A DNA stretch of 64,000 bases from Bremia lactucae (taxonomy: Eukaryota; Oomycota; Peronosporomycetes; Peronosporales; Peronosporaceae). Under the pieces are notes generated by a model. That model did not search any database. It worked only from the letters and a program-made list of their open reading frames with translations, and was not told where the DNA came from. Position numbers and translations under genes: made by a program. Positions 52,277-63,518 of the stretch are shown piece by piece (position 1 is the first letter of the stretch; each line of letters starts with the position of its first letter). The DNA lies in contig NW_027152055.1 of NCBI RefSeq assembly GCF_004359215.1, positions 224,080 to 288,079 on the forward strand, given 5' to 3'.

Positions 52277-52606
52277 AATGCCTTAGTCGGAACGCAGACA
52301 GCCACTGCGGCTGTCGCGTTAACAGGGCTAAAGGATCCATCCCACTTTAACAGTGAGGATGTTGATCCGTCGCTCATTGTCGACTACAATGAGTCGACAC
52401 CGTTGCCGTCACCTCATAGTAGTGATGCGGACAACGAGCTCATGAGGAAGGATGATGGCGCATTATTGCCCATCCAAACTTCTCTCATGGCTCACAACAT
52501 GGAGACAGCAGCATTTACGAATGCTGTCTCGTCGTCTGCGCTAGAAAGCACAGCGACCGGTAATGAGAGCGCTGCTTATAAAGGCGCAGCCGCTTCTCCG
52601 TTGAAT
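52277..52606 (+). repeat. inverted copy of the family 2 antisense-frame N-terminal part
   Basis: Plus-strand copy of the sequence present in minus orientation at 52783-53106 (and 50133-50456). Here the frame is unbroken from VALTGLKDPSHFN through IVDYNESTPLPSPHSSDADN and LMAHNMETAAFTNAVSSSAL, so this copy shows the frame that the others have lost by small indels. With 52783-53106 it forms a hairpin of about 325-bp arms around a 176-bp loop. Confidence 0.75.
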
Positions 52607-52614
52607 AAGATGGA

Positions 52615-53867
52615 GGGGGCATCTTTGGTATGCCACCCGTCACATAGCCACGTTCTAAACGACTGGCTTGTGACACCGACTGAGCACGTTCACGTGTCGT
52701 CGGCGGAGCTTTAGGCTCCGAATCCTCTATGTCAGAACCATTATGGATTATGGTCTGAGCATAAGGCGTTGTGGTTATACCCAACGGAGAAGCGGCTGCG
52801 CCTTTATGGGCAGCGCTCTCATTACCTGTCGCTGCGCTTTCCAGCGCAGACGACGAGACAGCATTCGTAAATGCTGCTGTCTCCATGTTGTGAGCCATGA
52901 GAGAAGTTTGGATGGGCAATCATGCGCCATCATCCTTCCTCATGAGCGCGTTGTCCGCATCACTACTATGAGGTGACGGCAACAATGTCGACTCATTGAA
53001 TCGACAATGAGTGACGGATTAACATCCTCACTATTAAAGTGGGGTGGATCCTTTAGCCCCGTTGACGCGACAGCAGCAGGCTGTCGGCGTTTCGACTAAG
53101 GCATTGGACGCAGCCGGCGAATTAACGCGGCGGGTGCGCTTAGTGCGAGGTAAGGTGGGCGTCTTCGCAGACGACCCATCAACGTGGCCCCTTTTCGGTG
53201 GCATCTTTGGCGCCGTGTATATGAACACAGGTCGCCAGAGTGATTGAGTGAACTAGCGGTGCGTTAAGCTGCTCGCATTTCCTCGCTCCTCTTTGATGAA
53301 TTTGAAATGTAAATTCGTTTTTTAAGGGGTGGTGGTGTAACGGTCTAAAGTTGCCCTAATGTTACACAGTCCCCGTTAAGTACATTTGGTGTACTTAAGG
53401 GGATGGTCATTTACTTAAATAAAGTAATTAAACCCATTACTCGGGTGTGGTTCACATTTGTGACCAACCCTTGTGTATGTGATGCACATAGGTGCATTCA
53501 CATTAGGAGGGATGACGGCTAGCGTCATCCGTTGCGCGAGGTATCTATAAAGATACGCTCGCAATACATATTAAATGATATCTATAGAGATAACATTTTA
53601 ATTGGTAAAAATAGGTATTTGTTTTTAATTTATTAAATATAAATCAGTCTGAAAATTACTACCTACTTGGTTAGTTTGCACGAGGAGCCGGATAACCGCT
53701 CTTGTGACGACACTTTACTAGAGTACTTAGTGCATTGGGTGAGGTCGCTAAGGCGCTCACCACAACTACCTCATTGCACGAAAGAGAAGCTGATTAAATT
53801 ACTTCTTAGCTGTGCTAGGGTGTGTGTTTAAGTAAAGCGTGGCCGCATTACGACCTACCCGCCTACA
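52615..53867 (+). mobile_element. family 2 3' end: antisense region, polypurine tract and 3' LTR (copy 3)
   Basis: From 52615 to 53675 this repeats 49965-51025 at offset 2,650 with few changes (minus-strand frame start MPPKRGHVDG at 53204). The polypurine tract is at 53323-53335 and the LTR at 53336-53867. After 53675 the LTR diverges from the one at 50686. Confidence 0.85.
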
Positions 53868-53899
53868 TTGGCTGTGCATAGTTGCATATTCTCATTCGT

Positions 53900-54280
53900 T
53901 GACGCTGTCGGGACACATCGTGGTCTGCCAGATTATTATCAGTAGCAAAATAAAGTTTTCGCAGTACGAAAGGAAGTTGTTCATGCTAGTTGGCATGTAT
54001 TGCTTGAGCATGTGGTAAAGCACTCTTACTGCGCGAGGTTGCAGTATGAACAAAATGCGTCATACGGTCAGCCCAAGCATCCACAAAACATCTTTTAAAG
54101 AGAATCCATGTTTCTACAATGTATTTAAAACTACCCTTCGACATGCGATTCAAAAAGCTTTTATTGTTCATCAAAGGAGCTTTCATTATTTGCATACATG
54201 ATTACCATCCATTCCTTATCATAAAGGCTGTCCCTTTTTCTTCTTTTGAAAAATATGCTTTGCATTTTCTTACGATATTT
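53900..54280 (-). pseudogene. MULE-type transposase fragment
   Basis: The minus strand reads LYDKEWMVIMYANNESSF and, in the frame 54195-53986, GSFKYIVETWILFKRCFVDA, WADRMTHFVHTATSRSKSAL, then a stop. The W...F..AW...HF...TSR...A pattern is that of the C-terminal part of Mutator-like/FAR1-type transposases common in oomycetes. Terminal repeats were not seen. Confidence 0.45.
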
Positions 54281-54479
54281 TTTTTGCAATATGACATGCA
54301 CAAAAGAGAATGTGGGAAAGTGGGAGTGGTTCTTGAATTTCTAAAATTAGTGCCAGCTCGCAAGCAGTAACAAAAACATTTGGAGAAGCATTGTCCTTAA
54401 AGGTCGATCGTAAGAAGTTTGTTGCTGAAGATATGAGGATTGATTCTCGTTTGTCATGAAAACAAATGGGACAGAAATG

Positions 54480-55090
54480 TTGTAAGGCCTCAGAGTGGGC
54501 TTACTCGGCACTTGTGGCGGACAGAAAGGCGTTCCCTACATGGGCGATCTTTAATACAAAGATTCGCGCCATGTACCAGCCGCCGAACAACGAAGTGCTG
54601 CTTCAGGCGCGCTTCTTTGGAGCGCGACAGGTGAAGCGATCTCTGCAAGAGTATGTGCAAGAGATGCGCTCGCTGTCGGCATCCATAACCGTAGGTCCGA
54701 TTCCGGAGCACATTAAGGTGCCCACGTTTATGAACGGACTACGGCATGGCCCATCGCGACAGGCCCTTTTCAGAAAGGTGCCGTCGACGATGGAAAAGGC
54801 AATCCAAATTGCCTTAGTTGAGGAGCAATCCTACAACAGTGCCTCGGCGACAGCTTGGTATAAGTTGTCGGCCGAAAGGACAGATGCCACTTCCATGGAG
54901 CAGATGTAGTCTGCTTTAAATGCGGTAAGAGCGGCCATATGATCGCTCGCTGCTATGCCAGGGTCCCTGCTAAAGCAAGGATGCCCAGCAAGAGGACCCT
55001 CTTTCCAGAGAACGATGGCAAGAACCAGCGTGCGAGACGCAAGAGTTCTGCATCGATCACTGAGGGGTCGCGAAATGCAGGAGCGTAGTA
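54480..55090 (+). pseudogene. gag, family 2 copy 4 (5' truncated)
   Basis: Capsid frame 54466-54909: SEWAYSALVADRKAFPTWAI, QEYVQEMRSLSASITVGPIP and ASATAWYKLSAERTDATSM. After a frame change the nucleocapsid has an intact CCHC knuckle CFKCGKSGHMIARC (about 54910-54951). It starts abruptly at about 54482. Confidence 0.82.
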
Positions 55091-55149
55091 GGGGCGGGAT
55101 GCCCTACTGATGCGGACTTTAAAGCTACCTTGTGTTCAGAGTTGTGGAA

Positions 55150-55520
55150 CAATATGTAGCATAGTTCCTGAGAACTCGAAATTTCGGACCTCAACCCTGC
55201 TGGTCTACAGCGCTCAAGTACGATGCTATGACCAGGTAATGACCCTCCTAGTGAATTCGGGTGGATCACAAAATTTTGTAAAACTCGCGGCTCTAAGAAA
55301 GAGACCGGCGATGTTTTAGTCGCTGCGCCCGGATAGCAAGCGAGAAGAGGCGACCATTGGTTTGCGAACGGCGCGCTCGTTATCTCTGAGGGAGTTCATG
55401 TAAAACTCACCTTCAGCTTCAGTGACATATTTCGCAAAGAGAAATTTATAGTGATAAGTGTGGAGAGTCCGTATTGCCTCATCCATCCTACGCATGCCAT
55501 GGTTGGAAAAACACCAACCA
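55150..55520 (+). pseudogene. aspartic protease, family 2 copy 4 (active site lost)
   Basis: MTLLVNSGGSQNFVKLAALR (about 55230-55290) is the active-site region with Asn for the catalytic Asp and Gly for Ala (usual DSGAS). The flap and second half follow with stops. SILRMPWLEKHQPWIDWRTR (about 55466-55530) is the conserved end. Confidence 0.7.
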
Positions 55521-55529
55521 TGGATAGAC

Positions 55530-56294
55530 TGGCGTACACGCACAGTTGCGAGCTCTACGCAGGACACCGGGAAGGATGTGCTCCTGCGAGAGGCATATGC
55601 AACTGATGTCTTGTCGAACACAGTTGAAGGTGCGTTGCTGGGATGTCAAACTTCACCAATTCCTACCCAGCTCGTGGAGACTGAGGTAGTGAAATGGGCA
55701 ATGACAAGTAGTCATGTGTCCTAGAGTCCTGCACAGAGCCGAGAGCCTGTGGCAGTAGACAGCGAGCTGGCATGAAGTCAGGCGTTCGCATGAACCGGCA
55801 CAGTGTCTAGAGCCTGGTGTGGTTGGAAGGGGTGCGTTAGCCAGGAGAGCAACGGCACCCGTTTTCCAGTCAAAGGTCGTGGTGACTCGAAGAACAAGTA
55901 CCTGACAGATTAGGACGATCAAAGACACGTGTAAACGGGTGACCTTTCGATCAGTTCTTAGTAAAGAGGACAAGCGTTTGAACGAGGTGTTTGAGGCCGT
56001 CAAAGACAAAATTGCGGAGGCCCCCTCAGTTGAGGTGCTCCGGCAAGTCTTTAAATCTGTCGAGGAGATATTAAAATTCTCGGAGATGTCGTGGGGTTCT
56101 TGCCGCATTTAAGAAAGAAAACTTCCACAAATTAGTCGCAGCAGTTCGGGAAGAGAACTTGGTGGACTTTTGCTCGTCGTTCCACAACGGACGAGAGCGT
56201 CCTACTAACGGGCTGAAGGAACGGTTCGCTGCTTAAGGCTGGGATGCCTAAGGAGACAGTCCGCTCTTTGAGGTTCTTTGGAAACATCGCGATG
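55530..56294 (+). pseudogene. protease-RT linker, family 2 copy 4
   Basis: Hydrophilic linker in broken frames (about 55960-56110: RLNEVFEAVKDKIAEAPSVE-like). No catalytic motif is present. It leads to EKCRAAYQQIGASR-like sequence that corresponds to the first residues of the window's copy 1. Confidence 0.5.
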
Positions 56295-56845
56295 TGTTCC
56301 CAGGAGAAGTGTCGAGCCGCCTACCAGCAGATAGGGGCATCACGCACAAAAAATACCTCGAAACTGGCACTAAGTGTTGTGTGACCAGGCAATGACCGTT
56401 GCCGAAAAATAAGTCATTATATCGATGAGTCCTTCAACAAACGATCCAAAGTGGGACACGTGCGTGAGAGCAAATCGCCTCATTACAGCCCCACCTTCTG
56501 TATGCGTAAAGCCACAGGTGGATGGCCCGTGGCTCATGCTTACAATAAGTTGAACACGGCGACCATACCGGCGCAAACGCCAATTCTGCGGAAGATGTTC
56601 TGTTAAACTCAACGGGAAAGTCAACTATCTATTCCGCGTTAGATTTAAAGGATGTTTTCTATCAGGTACCCATGAGAGAGCCCGATGTAGCCAGAACAGC
56701 TGTAAGCACGCCAGGCGGTATGCATAAGGAGAGGCTTGTGATGCCCCAAGGTTAAAAAACGCACCAGCGACATTCAACCGAATGGTGGCTCACTTGATGC
56801 GTCAGCACCGTGCCAACGCGCTTAATTATTTTGATCGCTAAAGGG
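56295..56845 (+). pseudogene. reverse transcriptase, family 2 copy 4 (heavily broken)
   Basis: GHVRESKSPHYSPTFCMRKA, TGGWPVAHAYNKLNTATIPA and QTPI are readable, then frame changes and stops. APATFNRMV is present, and the palm ends at NYFDR (about 56825-56840) where YFDD is expected. The sequence then leaves the element. Confidence 0.75.
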
Positions 56846-56849
56846 ATTG

Positions 56850-58380
56850 TTGTCAAGTAGAATTAGTCACTCAAGGAGTCTTACTCAACGCCTGCATTCA
56901 ATCACTGCAATAAAGACCGAGAGGGTCCCCGATCTTTCAACGGAACAGCCACCTTCAGCCACACTGGGTCCTCCAGCACTCATATCCTGGCTTAGAACAG
57001 TCCAGAGATGTTGCATATAAAATATGGAGATAGACGATCTGTTCTATTTAAGGGATCCGGTATAGCCACATACCCCTTTTGGTATTACCACACCCCCTCC
57101 CCGTCTGTGTAAGTAAACGTCATAACATATTTTCACTGTATGGCACCATTTAAAAATCAACAGTTATTTCTTTAAAATCGTCTTTAGATCGTCCTTTCGG
57201 CCTTTGGAACATCATACCCCCTTAATTAAATAATGGAATCGCTATAGCCACACGCACCCTAATTATCGACATGAAAGTAATGTAATGGGTGTGACTACAC
57301 GTAGGCACATCAAGAATTGGGTTTGGTTTGGCGATGCTAAACCTATTGCTTTTAACAGGTGAGAAAAAGGCAAGAGCGCCCGTACTTGATTGGCAAGCCA
57401 TAAAAAGAGCGAAAAGAAAAAGCAGCAAATCGAGCACGAGGGGGAAATTGAGCATGAAATAAGCGACAAGGGTAGGAGGAGCGCTCTCGTGCATGCATGC
57501 TAGTTAGTCTTTGGGATGTCAAACTATGCATATATTTTTTTACTTTACTTAATCCAACTTTGCGGATGTGCATGTTTGCCTTTAAAAAGCGAATCCTGGT
57601 GGTCTTTTTTGTACCCACCATGAGTCCAAGCAAGCCACAATTTCCTTATGTTTCAGGTTTTGCGGCTTTCGCTCGTAATTTCTTTGCTAAAAAGCATCTT
57701 GCTATTAAACGAAGAAATTACACAAATATTAAAAGTCTTTTTACAGGCCTTTTGAGCTACTGAAGCTGGGAAGGCATGCATAAAGGTTCCTCAAATATGA
57801 TTTCTAGTTATCAACAAGTTGCTACCATTACACTACTCTCATGAATACAGAAATAGATGATTAAGGGGTGTGGCTATATCGGTTCCCACATGTGGGGGTG
57901 TACCAAAGTCTTAAAGGGATCTAATTACGACTTTAAGGAGAACTTGGTAATAATGCGATAGAGCGGAATAATTAAAACGATTTATGGTGTCAGTTTTGAT
58001 CTATAATTTTACTTAACAGACGGGTGGGGGGGGTGGCAATCGGTTACACGTGATAGACTTAGTAGTCCGTTTAACAGCCAACAGACGTTCCATTTAACAT
58101 GGACATGTTCGATCAAGAAGGATGGAGCTTTTAGCCCACCAAGAAGGCTGTCACGCAAAGTGTGAAAGGTTTATTCATTTGAGTGACCTTGAATAGCGAA
58201 CGGTCGGACGCATGAGCTCCGCCGTAGGGGGGGGGGGCAGCCGTTAGCGCCATGTTGCCCACTCTTCAAAGGTATGAGCAACGTGCAGGTATAGTGGACT
58301 TCGATGAGACCAAACAAAAGGTGACCTGGCTTCACCAGCAAAGCTCTCACCACGCAAAGGTGATAAGGTAACAGGGTGCT
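56850..58380. other. unassigned DNA with crossing inverted repeats
   Basis: No gene recognised. TATAGCCACATACCCC (57059) and TATAGCCACACGCACC (57244) face GGGGTGTGGCTATA (57873). ACCACACCCCC...CCCGTCTGTGTAAGT (57085-57117) faces ACTTAACAGACGGGTGGGG (58013). This suggests one or two small DNA elements. The open frames in between (57222-57494, 57497-57763) show no known motif. Confidence 0.4.
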
Positions 58381-59070
58381 CGACATTTAGAACTGTTGGG
58401 ACAGCAGAATTAAAATGCTGCTAACGGCCGACGCTTCTGCGTCGACCCGAAACGTAAATATCGAAATCTCTAAGTTTAAGGCAGTTGAAGGCGACCCACC
58501 TTCGTTAAATTAGACGACGCCATTGAAGCTCGCCGCATCGATGACGATGCGACGGAAGTGAAATCTGGTATGTCCAACTTAGCCGGACGTGTCAAAACTC
58601 TGTTGGGTCGTATGAGGTCTTTAAGACCCGGCTTAGGTAATCCTTTGAGCCACCACGTTCCGTAACAGGGCTCGAGAGCGCTTCTGGATTTGAAGCAGGG
58701 TAAACGTGCTCTACACGCTTATGCCCAACACTTACATGAAACCTTGTAAGTTGCACCTATTATCAAACAAATAGAGGTGACTGTGTTCATCAAGGGTCTT
58801 GCAGACTATCCTGTCAATTCTCACCTGTTCCGGCTTGAACTAGAGACGCTCGACCAACCGATCTATGTGGCGGAACAGGAGTTTCATTCTTCACCAGGCT
58901 TTTGTCCGCTCTGGAGCTTGTCGTCTCGGAGCATGAGAAACCTCGTTCTTCAAGTTAAAAACGATTTTGAAGCGCAATTCTTGTCAATAAAAACGGGACA
59001 ATACACCCATGAGTGTAGTGCTCGACGCCCAGTGCCCAGAAACACTAAGCGAAACGATTCCTCCTGCTAG
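58381..59070 (+). pseudogene. gag, Gypsy family 3 (broken)
   Basis: A third gag, distinct from families 1 and 2. LDLKQGKRALHAYAQHLHET, then VTVFIKGLADYPVNSHLFRL and ELETLDQPIYVAEQEFHSSP form the capsid. YTHECSARRP at the end may be a ruined knuckle. Stops precede ATG 58777. Confidence 0.65.
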
Positions 59071-59149
59071 AACAGCGAAAGTCGCAAATCCGACGCAGTT
59101 ACATAATCGCAACGGCAGTTCGGTCCGTAAAAAAAACGGTCGGGATCAG

Positions 59150-59525
59150 TAGGTGCGGAGCGCCCTACTGATCCAGCAACGTCAAAAGAATTTGCAGGCC
59201 TTTGACGAAAGTTGCTCATCACAGACAAACATTGTGTTTAACTGCCCGAGGCAATAGGATTAGCCTCGTCACCTTGGAAATTATAGTGGCGAATAAATTG
59301 CCACTACAGTCCCTATTCGATTGTGGGGCGTCGGACAATTTCATTCGAAGTCAATCGCTAGATCTTAGACTCACATACATTGCGCGCGACATACCTCTTA
59401 CGAGATTTACAGTGCGCTTAGCAACAGGCGTATCTGTAACAGGAAAGAATACTTGGTATCCAATGCACGTTAAGGGGGTAAGCAGTACGACGATAAAATA
59501 CCATCGTACTGAACAAATTTGATGT
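59150..59525 (+). pseudogene. aspartic protease, Gypsy family 3
   Basis: The frame 59202-59522 contains LFDCGASDNFIRSQSL, where the active site DSGAS reads DCGAS with Asp kept. LATGVSVTGKNTW follows as the flap region. DVILGSPWL-like sequence is split by a frame change at about 59520 (FDVILGSPWL in the next frame). Confidence 0.65.
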
Positions 59526-60079
59526 AATCCTTGGATCACCATGGCTCAGAAGTGCGAGCTATGCATATACTGGCAGCATTATTAAGCCGTTACGACGCCT
59601 GCCTCTCGCTCATCATTAATCATATGATGAACGTCTTGGAGCATCCACAAGCGTGTGGATGTCCTACGAGTGAGTACGATGGCCTCGCTTATGGTTCGAA
59701 AATTTGCACGACTGCACAAGACCTCATGGTAACTAGTGGAGTTAGATCGGGACGGCTGGGTATAAGCGCATGCAGCGGCAAGTTCCGCCATTATGACGTG
59801 GACATGGTCATTGACGACTTTGCTCATGCACAGGTAGCGTCGAAGTTCGATCACTCGAATAAGTTGAGTGGTACAAAACAAGGATAAATGCTTTAAAAGC
59901 AATATCCAAGATCATTTTGAAACGCCTAAAGTGCAAAATTCTGAGATCGGCTGGAGCCTCAAATTTCATCTGAGGAGAATCCTCCCCAACCGCCTCGAGC
60001 TGTGGTTGTGCAACCACAGCGAGATCCTCTACGATCGACTCCTCAACAAGAGATTGCTTCACTGATGTGAACGCATCTC
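59526..60079 (+). pseudogene. degraded sequence after family 3 protease
   Basis: Possible linker remains in frames 59531-59887 and 59868-60065. No motif is strong enough to name. Confidence 0.3.
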
Positions 60080-60650
60080 CTTTTTATTTTAACCAATCCA
60101 TTCTGTGCCCATCTTAAGGAGGTCAGATGATGGTGTTGTTTGCTCAGCGTAATTCTTCCTATATTTATCCAAGTAATTAGAGATCCCTAGGAAATTGACG
60201 CAAATCCTTCACATGCCGCAGGAATGGCCTTTCTTTTCAGAATTTACCTTGTCTGGGTCTGCTCGCTCACCATGTGTACCTACGATGCAGCTCAGCACAG
60301 GTATATCTCGGACCCTATGGCGCACTTTTAAAAGTTGACGTCTATTTCCTATACTAAAGTTGTCTAATTTGGCTCGAGTTTAAATAGCAATGGCACTTAG
60401 AATCTTTCGATTCTGCCACGCTTCTTTGTCTAGCTCACATGCAATACATTAACATGTACATATATTATTCTATCTCATGCTTGTGTATTTCATTTGTAAT
60501 ACTAATGTCTCTTTATAATTTTCTATAATAAAGTTGTCTACACTTGGGCGTCCTTCAGAGCCTGCAACACTCTGCGTCTAAATGACGCTTGTGCGATCTA
60601 TTCTGCTCTGCTCATTCTCGGCCCTACTATGAACGAATACATCGCCCGGA
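60080..60650 (-). pseudogene. reverse transcriptase fragment, family 2 (reversed, with insertion)
   Basis: The minus strand reads DDVFVHSRAE near 60650-60620 and LKDAQ near 60545, is interrupted by the AT-rich insert, then continues with the thumb (RHVKDLRQFP, YAEQTTPSSDLLK-like) near 60240-60090. Many stops. It belongs to the same family as copies 1 and 2. Confidence 0.7.
60355..60540. mobile_element. small insertion with terminal direct repeats
   Basis: TAAAGTTGTCTA occurs at 60355-60366 and 60529-60540, extended imperfectly outward to 23 bp (TTTCCTATAC/TTTTCTATAA before each). About 160 bp of AT-rich DNA lies between. It interrupts the reversed RT fragment. Confidence 0.5.
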
Positions 60651-60654
60651 GTTG

Positions 60655-62870
60655 AGGCATACTTACGTATCAGAAAACTGCTGCACTCTCTTGGACCGAT
60701 GATGTGTCCCCTCTGTATACTCCTGCCGACCTATCTTTCCAAATCTGAGTCTGGCAGGCTGTGGCTAAGATGTACCATATCTGTTTCCAGACTGTTTTTG
60801 CATGGATGACGTCGTCCTGGAATCGCGCCTCAAGAAGCTGCTGTCGGTGCTTAAGAATCACTGTGTTACGCCAAGTGGCGCACGCTCGGTGTAACAGGCG
60901 GGCTCTCTGTGTGGTGGCCATTTCTCCAATCCAATGACTGACAAGTTGAGTCCACTTTGCTTGAGCCTGTGAACAGCTCCAGAAAGATGTTCATTTGTTT
61001 CCGGCTTGCCAGCTCGGTCTGGTGTCTGTCAGCAGCTACTGTCGATTGACTGTCGGCATGGTACAGGTTGAGTTGTCTTGTCGCTACCCGATAACTTGTA
61101 CAGATCTGGTAAGCTACTAATCCATGACTGTGGTCCCATAGCTGTGCGGGTGTTTGGTTGCCGTTGCTTGCTGCCACGGATCTTTAGCGACTTTGGCTGT
61201 GAGTCATATATGAGTATTCGTAAGGGTCTCGCGAGCTCCTTCTTGATCTCGCTCAATGCCTGACGCCCTAGGACTGTCACAATCTTGGTGTTTGCTGATA
61301 ATTTCGGTACGTTCCATAGGAAATGGCGAAGCTGCGAATGCGCTTCAAGGACCACTCCTTCGTTCAAGCGTTTAAATATTCGTTGCTGACCCTGATCCTT
61401 AGCTGTCCGTCGTTCCGGAATTCTCCCTTGAAACTTCTTATGTATCCCATCTGCTTCTTGACGCAGAGTCACCCTGTTATCTGAAGCGTTCGGTTCCTGT
61501 CGTGGCCTTCATTCAACGTGCTCGTCCCCCCGGACATTCAAAATCTTTGACGAAGCTTGGTGCGTGCCGCAGTAGGGAGTTCCGGCTTCATACCCATCAT
61601 GGATCCAACCGAAAGAGTCGGTGATGATAAGAGCAGAGCCGTCGCCCAGCTTTCGGAGCTTTCGGGGCGAGTGCCGGCTTTTGTTGCTGGTTACTGCTCG
61701 GAACTGGAATGTAAATTCTAAGGCTCCTGTCCGGTGGATGTTGAGGTCGACTATGGCACATGGGACGATTCGATTGTACTTTCGACAATCCAGCTGTCCC
61801 CATTTACATCGCATACCCATGGATCTGCGTGCCATTGAAATGTTGACTAGACTCTGTTAAGGACTGGAAAGGACGGTGATATGAGAGAACCCATTCGTCT
61901 TCCTCCCACCAACTGGCTGCGTCGTTGGTGAGGACTTCAAAGTGCGTGTTAAGCCTCTCAGTTAGCGATTTTTCCTGCTTACCTAATGATCTGAACCATT
62001 CCCAAGTTCTTGCTGGAGCAGCTGTGGTGGCGTGGGCCCATAGGAAAATCTTATACAGATTGTGTTGTTCTTTCGCCGCCCATGGAGCTAACCTGAATAC
62101 AGTAGCCGAAAAAAAAAAAACAGAATTGACGGGAGGACGATGGAATTGAAAACCAGGATCTGTTTTTGACAGCTCTTGCTACTTTTGTCGCCGTTAAGAG
62201 TCGTCGTTGGATCATCTGTAGGCAAAAAAAAAACAGTTTATGTTGACAATCTCGCCAGTCTCTACATCATAGCCGAGATAGCGTGTCGTGTGCGTTGCTT
62301 GTACGACTTCTATTCTTTTGTAGGTCCGTTGAGTGACTGATCAGTTGAAATAAAGTAGTTTACTTTGGGTAGTACATGTAGCGCTGGGAGGCTGCCGAAT
62401 CGGCATACAGTCTCCAGTCTCCGTGCCACTTCAGAGGCTTGGTCGAGGAGACGGTGGAGTCGACCACAAATGCTGAAAAGATGTGTGTTTATGACATTGT
62501 CCCTGGTATGCGTACCCCTTGTAATTGTCGGTCTTGCTTGATTGTTGCCCAACCCGTGGCGAACGTGTCTGCTGTTGTCAGCGTTCGAGTGAACTGGTTC
62601 CTGTAACGCGCACAGACTTTTATTACTTTCTGGTCACGCTTCCAGTTGGAAATTCTTTTGTAGGACTATCGTAATCGTTCCGTTGATCGCCGTAGCTGAT
62701 CTCCTTCCCCTCTATCCATTGCCTTGGCGTATTGATCCGTCTTGTCTCTTTACGAAGTACTTTGTATCGGAAGCGCTTCCGCCGCTGGCGCTCTTTTCGC
62801 TTAACACTGGTGATACATTTCCTGCATTTGGCCACATCGGCGTCCCACGTTCTTGATGTCGTCGGGCTCC
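60655..62870 (-). pseudogene. probable LINE (non-LTR retrotransposon) C-terminal remains
   Basis: A series of minus-strand frames in broken order: RKRFRYKVLRKETRRINTP (62835-62623), an RNase H-like stretch (61835-61509), LARPLRILIYDSQPKSLKIR (61472-61029), WDHSHGLVAYQICTSYRVAT (61177-60866) and LLHRACATWRNTVILKHRQQ with WKQIWYILATACQTQIWKDR (60921-60670). The last, Trp/Arg-rich part resembles C-termini of oomycete LINEs. The reverse transcriptase core itself was not found, so the call is tentative. Confidence 0.4.
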
Positions 62871-63518
62871 CTTAATATATTAAGTTATTTCATTACGATC
62901 TTCTAGCTACTGGCTTCAATATATTAATAGCTAACTATGCAATGCGCCTCCTTGCGCACCACCTAATCGTGTTTTGTAACGGTTGAATTAGACTTAAATC
63001 AACCAATGAATAGAAATAATGTCTTATGGCGTCAGTATTACAAAATTTGACAAAATTGGAATAATAAAGTCAAAATTGAAAAAAAATCTTACTTTTATAG
63101 GAAATAATATTTTTTATTAGATAATGTTTATGTGACGGCACACATGTCCTTAAGCGGAAATTCGGCTAATTTTCGTCAGTTTTACAGTCTTGTTGCTTCA
63201 CCAAGACCAGAATTAGTTTCTCCAGCTTCAGATTGTATGGCGAAAATATTTCTGGCATTTGTTCCATACAACTCCCTCCCGGCCACGACAAACAATTGCA
63301 CAAGCGTCAACAGGAGCAATTTTAAACTGTGTGAGCTCTTTGGCATCTATGTGCACCAAAAGCAGCTCATTCGGCAGACTTCAAGACAAGATCCGGTGTG
63401 ATCGCATCTAGTACAAAGGTGTGTTTAAGTTGCAATAGTGATGGTAAGCCAATTTCTCTTGTAACGTTCATTAATCTACACAAGATTCTAAATTTTAATA
63501 CATGACATTCATTCAGCG
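62871..63518. other. intergenic, AT-rich
   Basis: No gene recognised. The 89-codon plus frame at 63132-63401 has no known motif. Confidence 0.45.

Noticed and set aside
57222..57494. Hydrophobic 90-codon minus frame as a membrane or secreted protein
   Set aside because: It has a leucine-rich stretch but lies inside inverted-repeat DNA, has no conserved partner frame, and is most likely chance.
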